From: Petrosia ficiformis
Taxonomy: Eukaryota; Porifera; Demospongiae; Haplosclerida; Petrosiidae
Length of the DNA: 64,000 nucleotides
Assembly (NCBI GenBank): GCA_947044365.1
Contig: OX345644.1
Location: 6,815,077 to 6,879,076 of the forward strand
Direction: 5' to 3'
Positions 1-11,926 of the stretch are shown piece after piece (position 1 is the first letter of the stretch; every line of letters begins with the position of its first letter). Under the pieces are notes generated by a model. The model ran no database searches and was not told the origin of the DNA. It was given only the letters and a program-made list of their open reading frames with translations. The translations under genes and the position numbers were made by a program.

Positions 1-249
1 TTCTGCTTGTTTGGTTCAACAGCTCATAGCACCTCTTCATGTCACTGCTCATTAAAGACTGAATGATAAGACAATAGGTTAGTTAATAAGCAACACTTCC
101 CATATTATGTGCAATTATAAAATTATTACACATTATGATGCAATTACATAGTCCAGATTTGTTATGATCACTTCTTTTCCTCCTCCAAATGAATATTTTA
201 GTAATGCCCATATCTCTAATGGATGCGCTGCTGACTTTATGAACTCCAT
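1..249 (-). CDS. FDFT1: Squalene synthase, first two exons (partial)
   Basis: Two exons of a minus-strand gene whose remainder lies beyond the window start. Exon 1 runs 249 to 148 and begins MEFIKSAAHPLEIWALLKYS; the donor is TAT|GTAATT. Exon 2 runs from 58 to the window edge after a TTCAG acceptor and reads SLMSSDMKRCYELLNQTSR. The family opens with MEF, a HP pair and a 'YLNQTSRSFA' segment, so the match is distinctive although only about 53 residues are visible. Squalene synthase is an ER enzyme that joins two farnesyl diphosphates into squalene, the first committed step of sterol synthesis. The catalytic DXXED motifs lie outside the window. It stands head-to-head with the Rab gene, 197 bp between start codons. 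Confidence 0.85.
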
Positions 250-446
250 TGCACCACTTCTTAAAAAAGAAAACAAAAGTAAAAAAAAAAGGCGTCGTTT
301 ACGCATTAATCGGTCGATGATGCGAGAATCGTACGAACAATCTCCAGTTTTTTTTTGTACACGTGCCTTGGATCGTCCTTATTCCTAAAACAACACAAGA
401 ATGAGACCTAAATGGCGTGGGAGGGGCTGCTCTGCAGATATGCATA
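250..446. promoter_or_regulatory. Shared intergenic region, FDFT1 / Rab
   Basis: A 197-bp gap between divergent start codons that must hold both 5' UTRs and core promoters. It contains one CACGTG E-box at 360-365 and a T-run just upstream. No TATA-like box is obvious. Promoter function is inferred from position only. Confidence 0.45.
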
Positions 447-1466
447 ATGGCATCTTTGGAAAGATTAACAAGTTCAGATAGCTTAGGACTGTCTTTCCCG
501 ACTCTCAGAAGCGAGGAGTGTGACTTCATGTTCAAAATCGTCGTGATTGGCGATTCGGGTGTTGGAAAGACGTGCGCATTGAAGAGATTTCGATATGGTA
601 CTTATAGCGAGAGACATGCTAATACAATAGGAGTTGATTTCACTCTAAAGACTGTAGAAGTTGAAGGAAAGATCGTGCAGGTATATATATTTAGATGACT
701 GGATGGATTGATGTGATCAATGAATGGATGATCGTAGGATAGAGGATAATAGATGGATAGATAATTAAATATGTATTTCTGCCTTGTGAAGATTTCTTTA
801 GCAACCATTACTGTCATGGTATCATTCTTGCTTTGTTTTACAGTTAAATATTTGGGATACAGCTGGTCAGGAGAGATATCGTACAATCACTCATTCATAT
901 TATCGTAATGCTCACGGTGTAGTAGCTGCCTATGATATCACTAGAGAAAGATCTTTTACTAACTTAAGAAGATGGTTTGAAGATATCAAAAAATATTGTG
1001 GTATGTATATACATACATACATACATAGATAATACATACATACATACATACATACATACATACATACATACTTGTGTACATACGTACATACATACAATAT
1101 ACATTTATTCAAAGTTTACTGTAAATTAATTGCAATATGATTCTCATTACAGGAGAGGTTCCAATTCTAGTAATCGCAACTAAATTGGATCTTGTATCTC
1201 AGAATCCTCAACTCCGAGTGATTGATACCTCATCGGGAGAACAATTGAAAAATAGTGAAACGAATGTAGTAGCATTTTCAGAGATATCATCGAAAGAGGG
1301 GATTAATGTTGATTCAGCATTTATGGAACTGGCATTAGAGTTGAAAAGGAGAAAAGAATTAGGCAATGGTTGTAGCTGTGATAAAGATCTATCAAATGTT
1401 TATACAAAAAATATTGATACCGTTAGAATAGATATTGATGCCAGGAGAAAATCTTGTGATTGTTAA
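447..1466 (+). CDS. Rab43/Rab19-like small GTPase
   Basis: Three exons (447-680, 844-1000, 1153-1466) join in frame into a 234-residue protein, normal Rab length. G1 is GDSGVGKT, switch I holds TIGVDF, G3 is WDTAGQE, G4 is TKLD (Thr replaces the usual Asn, as in Rho proteins) and G5 is SSKEG. The C-terminus ends Cys-Asp-Cys, a CXC geranylgeranylation signal. The effector region and [20 protein letters not shown] resemble Rab43 and Rab19/Rab30, which act at the Golgi and in retrograde traffic. Start 447 was chosen because it has A at -3 and G at +4; a GTG at 417 is in frame but unlikely. Both introns are short; the second holds a TACA/CATA microsatellite. A poly(A) signal AATAAA-like string occurs near 1563. 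Assignment to Rab43 rather than Rab19/30 is tentative. Confidence 0.93.
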
Positions 1467-1718
1467 CTGAAATGTGTGTGTGGTTTGACATGTTTTTAAT
1501 CCTTTCTGTTCTTTATCACTTCATTCAACAATCATAAATATTGTGTTTCTTTATTAAATTATAATAAAATGTCTATACATACATATACACCAGTATTGGA
1601 ATATGTAATACTAATTATGTGTGTCCTATTATATATATATGTATATATATATTTATGAAACAGCTTTAATGTTTAATATGTCTATTGTGGGTGTTGTGTA
1701 TATGTATGTAGGTGTAAT

Positions 1719-2626
1719 TCAATTTGTTCTATCTTTAAAACATTTATCACAAACTCTTTGCATTTTTTTACTAGCCGGTAATACGAGACTTTGTGATGTA
1801 CATTGGCTACAGTATATTTGACCACACCCACGACAATGGTGCTGAATGGAGAGATGAGACAACATTAAAAGATTATGAAAAGGATACAGAGATTCATACC
1901 TTTCTGACGCTGATTGAGAACAGTTTTTTGCATCCATTACACTGTGACACTTCTTCATCTTTCTGCCATTTTCTTTCTTTATCTCGAGTATAAACAATCT
2001 ATTGAAAAATGGAGATAAATTGATACAAAGACAGACAAAGAAATGTACCTGCAACTTTTGATGTTCTCTACCAAGTTCTTGCAGAGCACTGTACATATCC
2101 TTTTCTTTCTTTTTTAAAGAATCAACATGATGCAACACTTTAGCTCTCTCTTCTTCCTCAGATACAAGTCTATTACATCATATGACATCTTATGACATCA
2201 TACATGTAGGTTATATCTATTTACTAACTTGTCCAATAGTGTTCTGTTCTTTTCTTGTAAACTGTTACACTCAATCTGTAAATCTGTCAATACAAAGAAA
2301 TTCCTCTTGATGGATGGACAGACAGACAGATAGACAGACAGACAGACATGCAGACAGATAGACAGATAGACAGACAGACAGACATGCAGACAGATAGACA
2401 GACAGACAGATAGACAGACAGGAAGATGTACAACAATTTACCATCAGCTTTCTGTTTCTGTAATGTTGCATTTCCTTCCATTTCTCGTAAACGTCTTTTC
2501 ATTGTTTCAAGTTCTAATCTGACAGTACCCAGATTTCCACTTAATGTTTTCATCTCAACTTGATGTTGTCGTTCTTTGTTAACTTTCTCATTTTCCATTG
2601 TTTTGATCTGTGTATCTTTAGTAGTC

Positions 2627-2667
<41 letters not shown>

Positions 2668-5600
2668 AAGTTGACTGTCAAGAGCTGAGACTCAGAAATA
2701 AACAAAGAGATAGACAGAGAGACAGAGATAGATGGTCAGATGGACAGGCAGATATTACCAGTGTGTTTTGCAGTTGATTCAATTTAGTTTCCGATTCAGT
2801 TTTCATATTCTCAATATCCGATTTGATTGTTGAATACTCTAATCTCATCTGTAAATTATTACATCATTATTACATCATTATCACATCATTACTATAATAA
2901 TTAATAACACAATCAACTTGTTTACTATCAATGAATTGGAATATTAAAATTAATTATTAATTTCTAATTTCTAATTTTTAATTGAGTACAACGAAACTAA
3001 TTACTAGCGATGTGAATTATAGTATTGGGAAATTCCTTCCATTTGTTACTATAAATAGAAACCACTTATAGAAACCACTTGCCATTATAAGTAGAAACCA
3101 TTTGTTACTATAAATAGAAACCACTTGCCATTATAAGTAGAAACCATTTGTTACTATAAATAGAAACCACTTGCCATTATAAGTAGAAACCATTTGTTAC
3201 TATAAATAGAAACCACTTGCCATTATAAGTAGAAACCATTTGTTACTATAAATAGAAACCATTTGTTACTATAAATAGAAACCATTTGCTACTATAAATA
3301 GAAATCATTTGCTACTATAAATAGAAATCATTTGCTACTATAAATAGAAATCATTTGCTACTATAAACATAAACCATTTGCTACTATAAACATAAATCAT
3401 TTGCTACTATAAATAGAAATCATTTGCTACTATAAATAGAAATCATTTGCTACTATAAATAGAAATCCACACCTCAGGTAAACTCTATCTAGTTTATAAT
3501 GTAATACAGTGAATATGGTAACATAAAGGAACCAGTTTGGGTGTGGCTTACTTGTGCTAAATCTTGTTTACTTTTTTCTAATTCATTCTTCAGAGAATCT
3601 ATTTGTTCTACTAGTTTTATTCTGTCTTTCCTTTTTGTCTCCTCTATTTCTTTAATCTTATCTTCTGAGTGATGTAACTGTTCCTCTAATCGTTTCTTCT
3701 CATCTTCAAGACCCGATATTTGAACTCCAGCATTATCAATCTGTTTATTAAGATCTTTGAAATCAGATCGAGCACCTTCAAGTTCCCTTTCTAAGGCTTC
3801 TGTTTTCTTCTCCTCTAACTAATGTGTATATATGTATGTATATATGTATGTATGTATACATGTATATATAATTTAATATCACTGACTTTTACTGTTTCTC
3901 TTAATTCACCTAGTTGTTTTTCATATCCTTCACATTTATCATCAAACTGTCGTTGATTACGCTAATGAGTATGAATTGTAAATAATTTCAATTATTAATT
4001 GAACACATACTTGCTGATCTCCTTGTATAGCTTCAACCATCTCTTTCTTTACATGCAATTCGTTCTCAATCGATTGAGCATAATCAGTCTAAAAAATGAT
4101 AATGTTAATAAAAACATAAAATGTTTGAACTGCGAATTATATTGTATGATTCACATGATCCTGGCTACATATCACTGCATATATTACACAATCTAGCTTC
4201 ATAGAAATTTGCTAGTAAAAACATGTTCTATGCCTTTAATGAGATATTTGAGAGATATATGTATCATTTAATACATTAATATGATCACTAGAAGGATTAC
4301 ATAATAATGCTGTTGTTAGGTTTTTAAATTGACCTTTTGTTTTAAGTAGATTGAAAGACTGGATACTTCTGCTTCAAGTGATGAACATTTATCACTTAAT
4401 TCCTGTACAACAATACGTGATTGTCATGTGACATTCAGCTGATATAGTTACCTTTGTTTGTTTCTGTTGATGCTGAAATTGAGTTTGAACTTCACTCAAC
4501 TACAAAAGAATTGTGATGTGAAAATAAGTGAATATCAGTCATGTGACTTTACCTCCTGATGAAGTTTAGATTCACTGATCACTTTACCTTCAAGCTGTTG
4601 TCTTACAAGATCATGCTGTTTTATTTGAGCCTATATGCAACAGATACACATGTATGACTGCACATTGTGATGATAATTCTTCAACTATTCAGAGCGCCCA
4701 GTTAGCTCAGTCGGTAGAGCATCAGGCTTTTAACCTGAGGGTCACGGGTTCGAGTCCCTTACTGGGCGATCAATTTTTTTTTTTGCACTTACATCTAAAG
4801 CACTGTCTTTTACTTGCAGTTCTTGTTGGAGAGAATTAACTTTTTTCTCTAATGACGTAATACCTAGCTCCTTTTCATTTCTCAAAGTTTCCAATTCTTT
4901 TTCTTTCTCTTTTAATTTACTCTGACATTGTGTTAACTGACTCTGAGACTCCATAGTCTAAAACACACATGTATATTTATCATATATGTGTGTTACACTT
5001 TACCTGAAGTCGTAACTTATCTTCTAGTTTCTTTAATTCAGTCTACATGTAATTATACATGTAATTAATATAATTAAAGGATCACCGCCTCTCTCACCTG
5101 CATGTCTGACAAACTAATATTTAGTTTTGAGTTGCTGTTCTTTTGTTCCATCACTTGAGTCTCAAGTTGAGATACTGAAGATTTTAAACTTAGATTATCT
5201 GTTTCAGCTGTTTTAAGAGCCTGGATGAAGAGGAGACAAAGAGAAAATAGATCATACCATGACAACAATGGAAAAATAGTAACCTCACCTCGTTACTTTG
5301 TCTGAGATCTTTTTGAAACTGATTCAATGACATTTCTATTTCTCCTTTTTTAGCTTGTAATTCCTTCATCTCATTTATCTAAACATTAAATTATAATATA
5401 ATAATAATAATAATAGTGTAATCAGATATTGATTACTTGTGTCTGTATTTTATTCCTTAGTTCCTCCTTCTCTGTCACGTTTCTTACCCTCTCCTCTTCC
5501 AAATCATGTTTCAGAGAGGATTCTACTGACGTTGATTGTTGCAATGTCTATAAATATTCAACAAAACTACATAACCACACCCACTAATTACACTACACCC

Positions 5601-5951
5601 ATTAATTAATTAACTAATAGGCCACACCCATTAATTAACTATACACTAACCTCTTGAATTTTTTTCTGACTGGTTTGTAAATCATCATTCACAGAGTCTA
5701 AGTCATGCTGTAAAGATGAAACCACACCCTCTAAACGAAGTTTTTCTTCTCGATATTTCTCCTCTGAAGTCTGAAGAGCTTGTGTCTATATACATACATA
5801 CATATACAATTGTACATACATACATACATACATACATACATACATACATACATACATACATACATACATACATACATACATACACACATACATACATACA
5901 CACATACATACATACATACATACATACATACATACATACATACATACACAC

Positions 5952-5982
<31 letters not shown>

Positions 5983-5991
5983 CATACATAA

Positions 5992-6022
<31 letters not shown>

Positions 6023-6131
6023 CATACATACATACATACATACATACATACATACATACATACACACATACATACATACACACATACATACATACATACA
6101 TACATACATACATACATACATACATACACAC

Positions 6132-6162
<31 letters not shown>

Positions 6163-6171
6163 CATACATAA

Positions 6172-6202
<31 letters not shown>

Positions 6203-6208
6203 CATACA

Positions 6209-6272
<64 letters not shown>

Positions 6273-9200
6273 TACATACATACCTTCTTCTGGAGTTGCA
6301 ATGTGACATCTTGTTGTTGTTTATGAGCCTCATCTTGTATTGTTCGCAGTTGTTCTTTCAAACTCTTTTCTTGTTCCTCTGCATTCACCTTACACTATAA
6401 TTAAAAGTAGATATTAATTATTAATCTAGATCAGAATTGATACACATCTCTAATTAGTAGGGGCATACCCATGTATTAATACCTTATCAAACATTTCTTG
6501 TAATTGCTTTAGATTCTCTTCACATTGCTCTGTTTTCATTTTCTCTGACATGAGCTGTTCTTGTAGTTTGGCCTGATCATGTGACGAGGATCTTTCCAGA
6601 GATGTAAGGGCTACTTCCTATTCAGGAGAGAGAGTGTGAGAGAGAGGGAGAGAGAGGGAGGAGTGTGAGAGAGAATAGTGTTTGTTACTTTATTACGAAG
6701 TTCCTCAGCTAGTACTTCTACTTTTCCTTGTAGAGCTGCTGAAGACACTTCTTTCTTTTGTAATTGTGATTGTAAATCTTTGACTTCTCTCTTACTAATG
6801 TCTAGTTCCTCAACGAGCTAGAGACAGAGAGAGAGAGGAAAAGAGAGAGAGAAAGTTAATCATAAAGTAAGTTTTAACTATATACTCATACTTGTGTATT
6901 ATCAGCATTCATCTTTTGTGTTTTCAATTTTACTTCTTCCTCCTTGTCATGAAATGAAGTAATCAACGATTCTATTTTGTCTTTCAGTGATTTCTAGTGT
7001 GGGTTGAGAATAGCTATGAATATAATTAACAATCTATATTGTACCTTTTCCTGTTCCAACTGATTTATTGCCGTAGCCACACCCTCTCCAGCTTGAATCT
7101 ATGTATGTATGTATGCATGTATGTATGCATGTATGTATGTATGTATGTATGTATGTATGTATGTATGTACGTATGTATGTCTGTATACATTCTATACAAT
7201 ATGTAGGGTAGTGACTTTTGAAATGAGTTCCTTTTGTTCATCTTGTAAATGAGATACTTTCTTATCATTCTCTTTCAATTTTTCTTCCAATATTTTAACT
7301 TGTCTAACACTATAAAGAGAATTATATAATCCTGAAAATCATATGACTATCACATGACAAACCTTTCATCCAGCTGATCCCTAAGTTGTAACGCTTCTCT
7401 TTTAACATCTCTATTCTCTTGTTGTATAGTGTTGAGTTCTAATATCTTCTGTTCCTTTTCATTTTCCATATCTTTCAAATCACATTCCAAATTTGTAATT
7501 CTCATTTCCTTTTCTTTGTATTCTAATTGTAACTATAAATAGTCCATAGATACAAAATATAATTATAATTATACATACACATGTTCATATATAGTAACAC
7601 AATTAATATTACTGTCATTATTATGTAACTCAGCCCAATCTGAAACATAGTCAAAAATAAGTACCAAAGCTATAGTTCATGGTTCGATTAGAATTTGGAG
7701 AGAACACTAAAATGCTTACGGTTCCTACAACAAACAACATTTTTGATCAAAAACACTCCAGAAACATAACAAGGACATCACTATGGAACTCTAGGAGCAG
7801 TTTCAGAAAAATGTTTTTTCCAGTCAAAAAATAAGTACCAAGGCTATAGTTCATGGTTCGATTAGAATTTGGAGAGAACACTAAAATGCTTACGGTTCCT
7901 ACAAACAACGTTTTTGATCAAAAACACTGCAGAAACATAACAAGGACATCATTACGGAACTGTAGAAACAGTTTCAGAAAAATGTTTTTTCCAGTCAAAA
8001 AATAAGTACCAAGGCTATAGTTCATGGTTCGATTAGAATTTGGAGAGAACACTAAAATGCTTACGGTTCCTAAAAACAACATTTTTGATCAAAAACACTC
8101 CAGAAACATAACAAGGACATCACTATGGAACTCTAGGAACAGTTTCAGAAAAATGTTTTTTCCAGTCAAAAAATAAGTACCAAGGCTATAGTCCATGGTT
8201 CGATTAGAATTTGGAGAGAACACTAAAATGCTTACGGTTCCTACAAACATTATTATGTAACTCTAGAAAATGTTAACATTTCAGCCTAGTCCAGAAACAT
8301 GATTATAAATACACAATTAGATATATAAGTGTGTATATACATGTAATATACATGTAATATACATGTATATTACATGTATATTACATGTATATTACTATTA
8401 CCTGTGATAACTGGTCTTGTGTTGAAGACAAAATGACTCCCTTCTTTTCAAGCTGTTCATTTGCTTGTTGAAGAGATGATTCTAAAGTCAACATGGCAGT
8501 TTGAAGACTAAAATGAAGAGGAGAGAGAAGATGAAGATTAGAATTTACGAAAATGAAATAATGAGTTTGTCACACCTAGTGAGCTGTTGTTTCGGTGCTT
8601 CGCTCAATTGTTCTTGAGCTAATTTTAGATCAGTTTCTAATCTATAGAAATTTATGAAGCATCACACTTTTATCACATGTACATCACATCATTTACCTCT
8701 CCATTCTTTCTAGTTTAGGAGCTCCAGCTAATTCAAGTTCCAATTCTCTGATGCGAGTCTCACGACTGTACAAGACCACACCCATTGACTAACACATAAT
8801 AAATGAATGAATTTACCTTTCAATATCTTGTGTAGTGGGAGATTGCAATACTTGAGATTGTAAATCTTGATACTTGAGTTCAATACTTTAAAAAAAAGAG
8901 ATACATAGATAGAACAAGAAAGAGAAAAGACAGAGAGATAGATAGAGAGAGAGAGAAAACGTTGGAGGGGTTGAAGGAGTTCTATTACTTTCTCAATTCT
9001 TGGTTTTGTTTTTTTCCCTCCATCTTCAAATCTTTTATTTCTTCTTCAAGTTCTGCTATTCTCTCTTGTCTTGGGGCAGCTTGTAAGTCTGCTTGTACTT
9101 GTCTAATCTGTTCATCTCGACTATAACATAACAAGATATACAATACGTGTTTGTACATACTAATATACATACTTGTTAAGAATAATTTTCTTTTCATCCA

Positions 9201-11926
9201 ATTCTCTTTCAAGACGAGATATATCGTCTTTGAATCTGTAGATATAAACATATATATATTATATTGTCATTGTTTGGATGTGTATATGTAAATCATTAAT
9301 ATTTATGATGATTCAATACCTATCTACAGTTTCACTTTTCACACATTCCTCATGTTTCTCTTGTAATTCATTCAATTTCATTATCACTTGATTTTTCTCA
9401 TTTTCTATCTTCATAATCTCAGCAGTCTGAGACTCATTCTGAGTCTGAAGCCTACAACAGACCTTAAAAGTACATCACATTTCACACACATCAGACTCAC
9501 ATACCTCACTAGCTCATCTTTCTGAGGTAACGTTTGAAGCTCTGACTTCATTTCCTTTAACTCTTCCTCGAGTCTGAAATACAATCGAACTATTTCTTAC
9601 CACATGCTACAACTAAACAACTCTTTGCTTCCACAAACCTGATTTTCTCTTGTTCTAATGACTGTTTTTGTTGAAGTAATAATTCAAATTGTTTATCACT
9701 CTCACTGTTGCTCTGTTCCATTACAAGATGAAGTGATGATAGCTGTTGTTGCATAGCTTTAACATCATCTGCTTCTGGTCTGTGGAGGAGGAGGAGGAGG
9801 AAGAGGAGTAGGAGGAGGAGGAGATGAATATATAAGAGCTGAAGTATCATTCATACCTTTGTTGTAGTTGAACTGCTAATCTTTCGTTACGAACTTCTTG
9901 ATCAGAAAGTTTATTCTATTAATAGTATCACAATAGTTAATATTGTGAATTAGTAAATGAAGTGTTACTATTACTAATATAACGTTACTATTAATAGTAT
10001 CATTTGATACTATTAATAGTATCACTGTTACTATTAATAGTATCACTGTTACTATTAATATTAATAGTATCACTGTTACTATTAATAGCATCACTGTGTT
10101 ACTATTAATAGTATCACTGTTGCTATTAATAGGATCACTGTGTTACTATTAATAGTATCACTGTTACTATTAATAGCATCACTGTGTTACTATTAATAGT
10201 ATCACTGTTACTATTAATAGCATCACCGTGTTACTAATAATAGTATCACTGTTACTATTAATAGTATCACTGTTACTATTAATAGCATCACTGTGTTACT
10301 ATTAATATCACTGTTACTATCAATAATACTATTAATAGTATCACTGTTACTATTAATAGTATCACTGTTACTATTAATAGCATCACTGTGTTACTATTAA
10401 TATCACTGTTACTATCAATAATACTATTAATAATATCACTGTTACTATTAATAGCATCACTGTGTTACTCACTGTTACTATCAATAATACTATTAATAGT
10501 ATCACTGTTACTATTAATAGTATCACTGTTACTATTAATAGCATCACTGTGTTACTATTAATAGTATCACTGTTACTATTAACAGTATCACTGTTATACT
10601 ATTAGTAGTATCACTATTAATAGTAACAGTGATACTATTAATAGTAACATGATTGAGTTGCCATTATAATAATACAAAGATAGACTACATTAAGTTACTA
10701 TATATAGAACTAACTTGTATATTAATAATGTCATCCTGAAGTGTTAGTATTTTGGATTGTGATTCATCTAATTTGCTCTGTAAACTAGTATTAGTAACTG
10801 CCTGAAAATATGAATGTATGTTTGAGGATAAATAGATGGATGGATGGATGGATGGAGTGAAGATTAGATAGAAGATCAATTACTTACAAGAGTTCCTGCC
10901 TTTTGTGTCAAGCTATCCATATTTGATGTCATGCTGTCCTTCTCTTTTTTTATTAACTCATTATCAGTCATCAGTCTCATGATCTCAATTGACACTAATT
11001 CAATACAAAATTATATTTCATTCTCTATCCACATTCTCGTTCCACTACCCTCGTATTAACATTTAACTTTTCCCATTCCTTTGTCCCCATTTCCATTTCC
11101 ATACCACTCCTCAATCCCTATTCTTTCCATTCAACCATCCTCAATTCCATTCCACTGTCTTCAATCCTCATTCCCATTCTACTCCTCTCTCACTTGTGGC
11201 TCGACTTTCTTCAGACTGTTCAAACATCTGTTTCATAACAATCAATTCCTATAGGTAAACATGTAGTTACAACAACGAAGTAAAAGAGATGTACCTATGT
11301 GTATTTACCTCACGAATCTGATCATCACTTTTATGTAAAGTCTCTTCAAGATTGGCCACCGTGGAACGAAGATTATTACAAGTTGATCTACTTTCCTGTA
11401 TGTATATATGTATGTACATACATTATAATTATATATACGGTCTCACATTAATAAGCATAATCATTTCTTGAGCTAATGTACGATATGTGTCCAGTTCATC
11501 CTCTATTCCTTCCTCTGGTAGTTGAGGAATATAATTAGTCAAAGAAGACACACCTCTTTTATCACCTAAGACAATTTTATCGCTCCTAGTGACAGAGTAT
11601 ATAGAATTATTATATATATTGTATGTATAACACATGTACATTCATCCACCATACCTTAGTTTTGGGGGTGTGGCACTTGATACTATAGACTTACTGTCGG
11701 TAGCACTAGCCCCACCCCCACCTGAATGTGCAGCATCCCAGTGAACCTGAAGAGCATCTGCTGATCGGAGAGCCTCCATACATATTGGACATATAAATCC
11801 TTCTGAATCTGGTATAGACTTGTGACTGCCCTAAAAGTGGTATCATAAGGGCCACGCCCACTTCACAAAATACCTAACTCTTACTTTATCTTCATCTTCC
11901 TTCTTCTTTCTTTTAATCTTGAACAT
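1719..11926 (-). CDS. EEA1: Early endosome antigen 1 (Rab5 effector, FYVE tether)
   Basis: A long gene of several dozen short exons. Exon 1 (11926-11885) encodes MFKIKRKKKEDEDK; exon 2 carries the Rab5-binding C2H2 finger EGFICPICMEALRSADALQ followed by VHWDAAH. Most later exons are heptad-rich coiled coil (Glu/Lys/Gln/Leu rich, for example 4742-4954, 5074-5268, 9590-9850). The C-terminus is a FYVE domain split by an intron (1842-1899): WQKD, two CxxC pairs, then RKHHCRGCG and RVCDKCF, ending with TGA at 1719-1721. WxxD, RKHHCR and RVC are the PI3P-binding signature. EEA1 tethers early endosomes by binding Rab5 at the N-terminus and PI3P at the C-terminus. Introns carry many tandem repeats and one tRNA gene. 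Exact exon count is not resolved here. Confidence 0.95.
3040..3470. repeat. ~21-45 bp minisatellite in EEA1 intron
   Basis: About 430 bp of tandem copies of a unit reading roughly ATAGAAACCATTTGCTACTA; early copies alternate two variants (CATTTGTTACTATAA and CACTTGCCATTATAAG), later ones are homogeneous. It lies wholly in an intron. Confidence 0.9.
4696..4768 (+). tRNA. trnK-UUU: tRNA-Lys (UUU)
   Basis: A full cloverleaf on the plus strand inside an EEA1 intron (EEA1 is on minus). Acceptor arms GCCCAGT (4696-4702) and ACTGGGC (4761-4767) pair perfectly and G4768 is the discriminator. D stem is GCTC/GAGC, anticodon stem TCAGG/CCTGA with loop CTTTTAA giving anticodon TTT at 4729-4731, and the T arm contains the GGTTCGAGTCC box B. 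The A box sequence TAGCTCAGTCGGTAGAG is canonical, so internal Pol III promoters are intact. There is no intron. A T-run at about 4774-4783 just downstream suits Pol III termination. Confidence 0.97.
5786..6290. repeat. TACA/CACA microsatellite with an exact 180-bp duplication
   Basis: About 500 bp of (TACA)n with (CA)n interruptions in an EEA1 intron. Bases 5821-6000 and 6001-6180 are identical, including the position of every CACACA interruption and the ATTACATA junction. Long open frames here on both strands are repeat artefacts. Confidence 0.95.
7060..7200. repeat. ATGT microsatellite in EEA1 intron
   Basis: Tetranucleotide (TATG)n with occasional GCATG units, about 7100-7182, next to an EEA1 exon. 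Confidence 0.8.
7610..8290 (+). repeat. ~175-180 bp tandem repeat family, EEA1-intron array
   Basis: Three to four tandem units of about 175 bp. Each contains CTATAGTTCATGGTTCG, then AATGCTTACGGTTCCTACAA, TTTTTGATCAAAAAC and AACAAGGACATCA. The same order of blocks recurs, diverged, at 24.4, 42.9, 44.5 and 50.5 kb, so this is one locus of a dispersed tandem family. It encodes nothing obvious. Confidence 0.9.
8335..8392. repeat. Perfect 58-bp palindrome
   Basis: Every base from 8335 to 8392 pairs with its mirror around the centre 8363/8364 (ACATGT). It is built of alternating ACATGTA and ATAT blocks and sits in an EEA1 intron. Confidence 0.95.
9930..10665. repeat. TACTATTAATAGTATCACTGT minisatellite in EEA1 intron
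   Basis: About 700 bp of tandem 21-bp-class units, each containing the self-complementary string TACTATTAATAGTA. Variants end in GTATCACTGT or GCATCACTGTG, giving composite units. Near 10600-10650 the orientation flips, so the array ends in an inverted repeat. Confidence 0.9.

Noticed and set aside
4654..4839. 61-residue frame on plus near the tRNA
   Set aside because: It reads through the tRNA-Lys gene; the cloverleaf explains the sequence.
5703..6400. 200-residue MYVC / YIHT frames in the TACA array
   Set aside because: Tetranucleotide repeats give open frames in all phases on both strands; only the flanking coiled-coil part belongs to EEA1.
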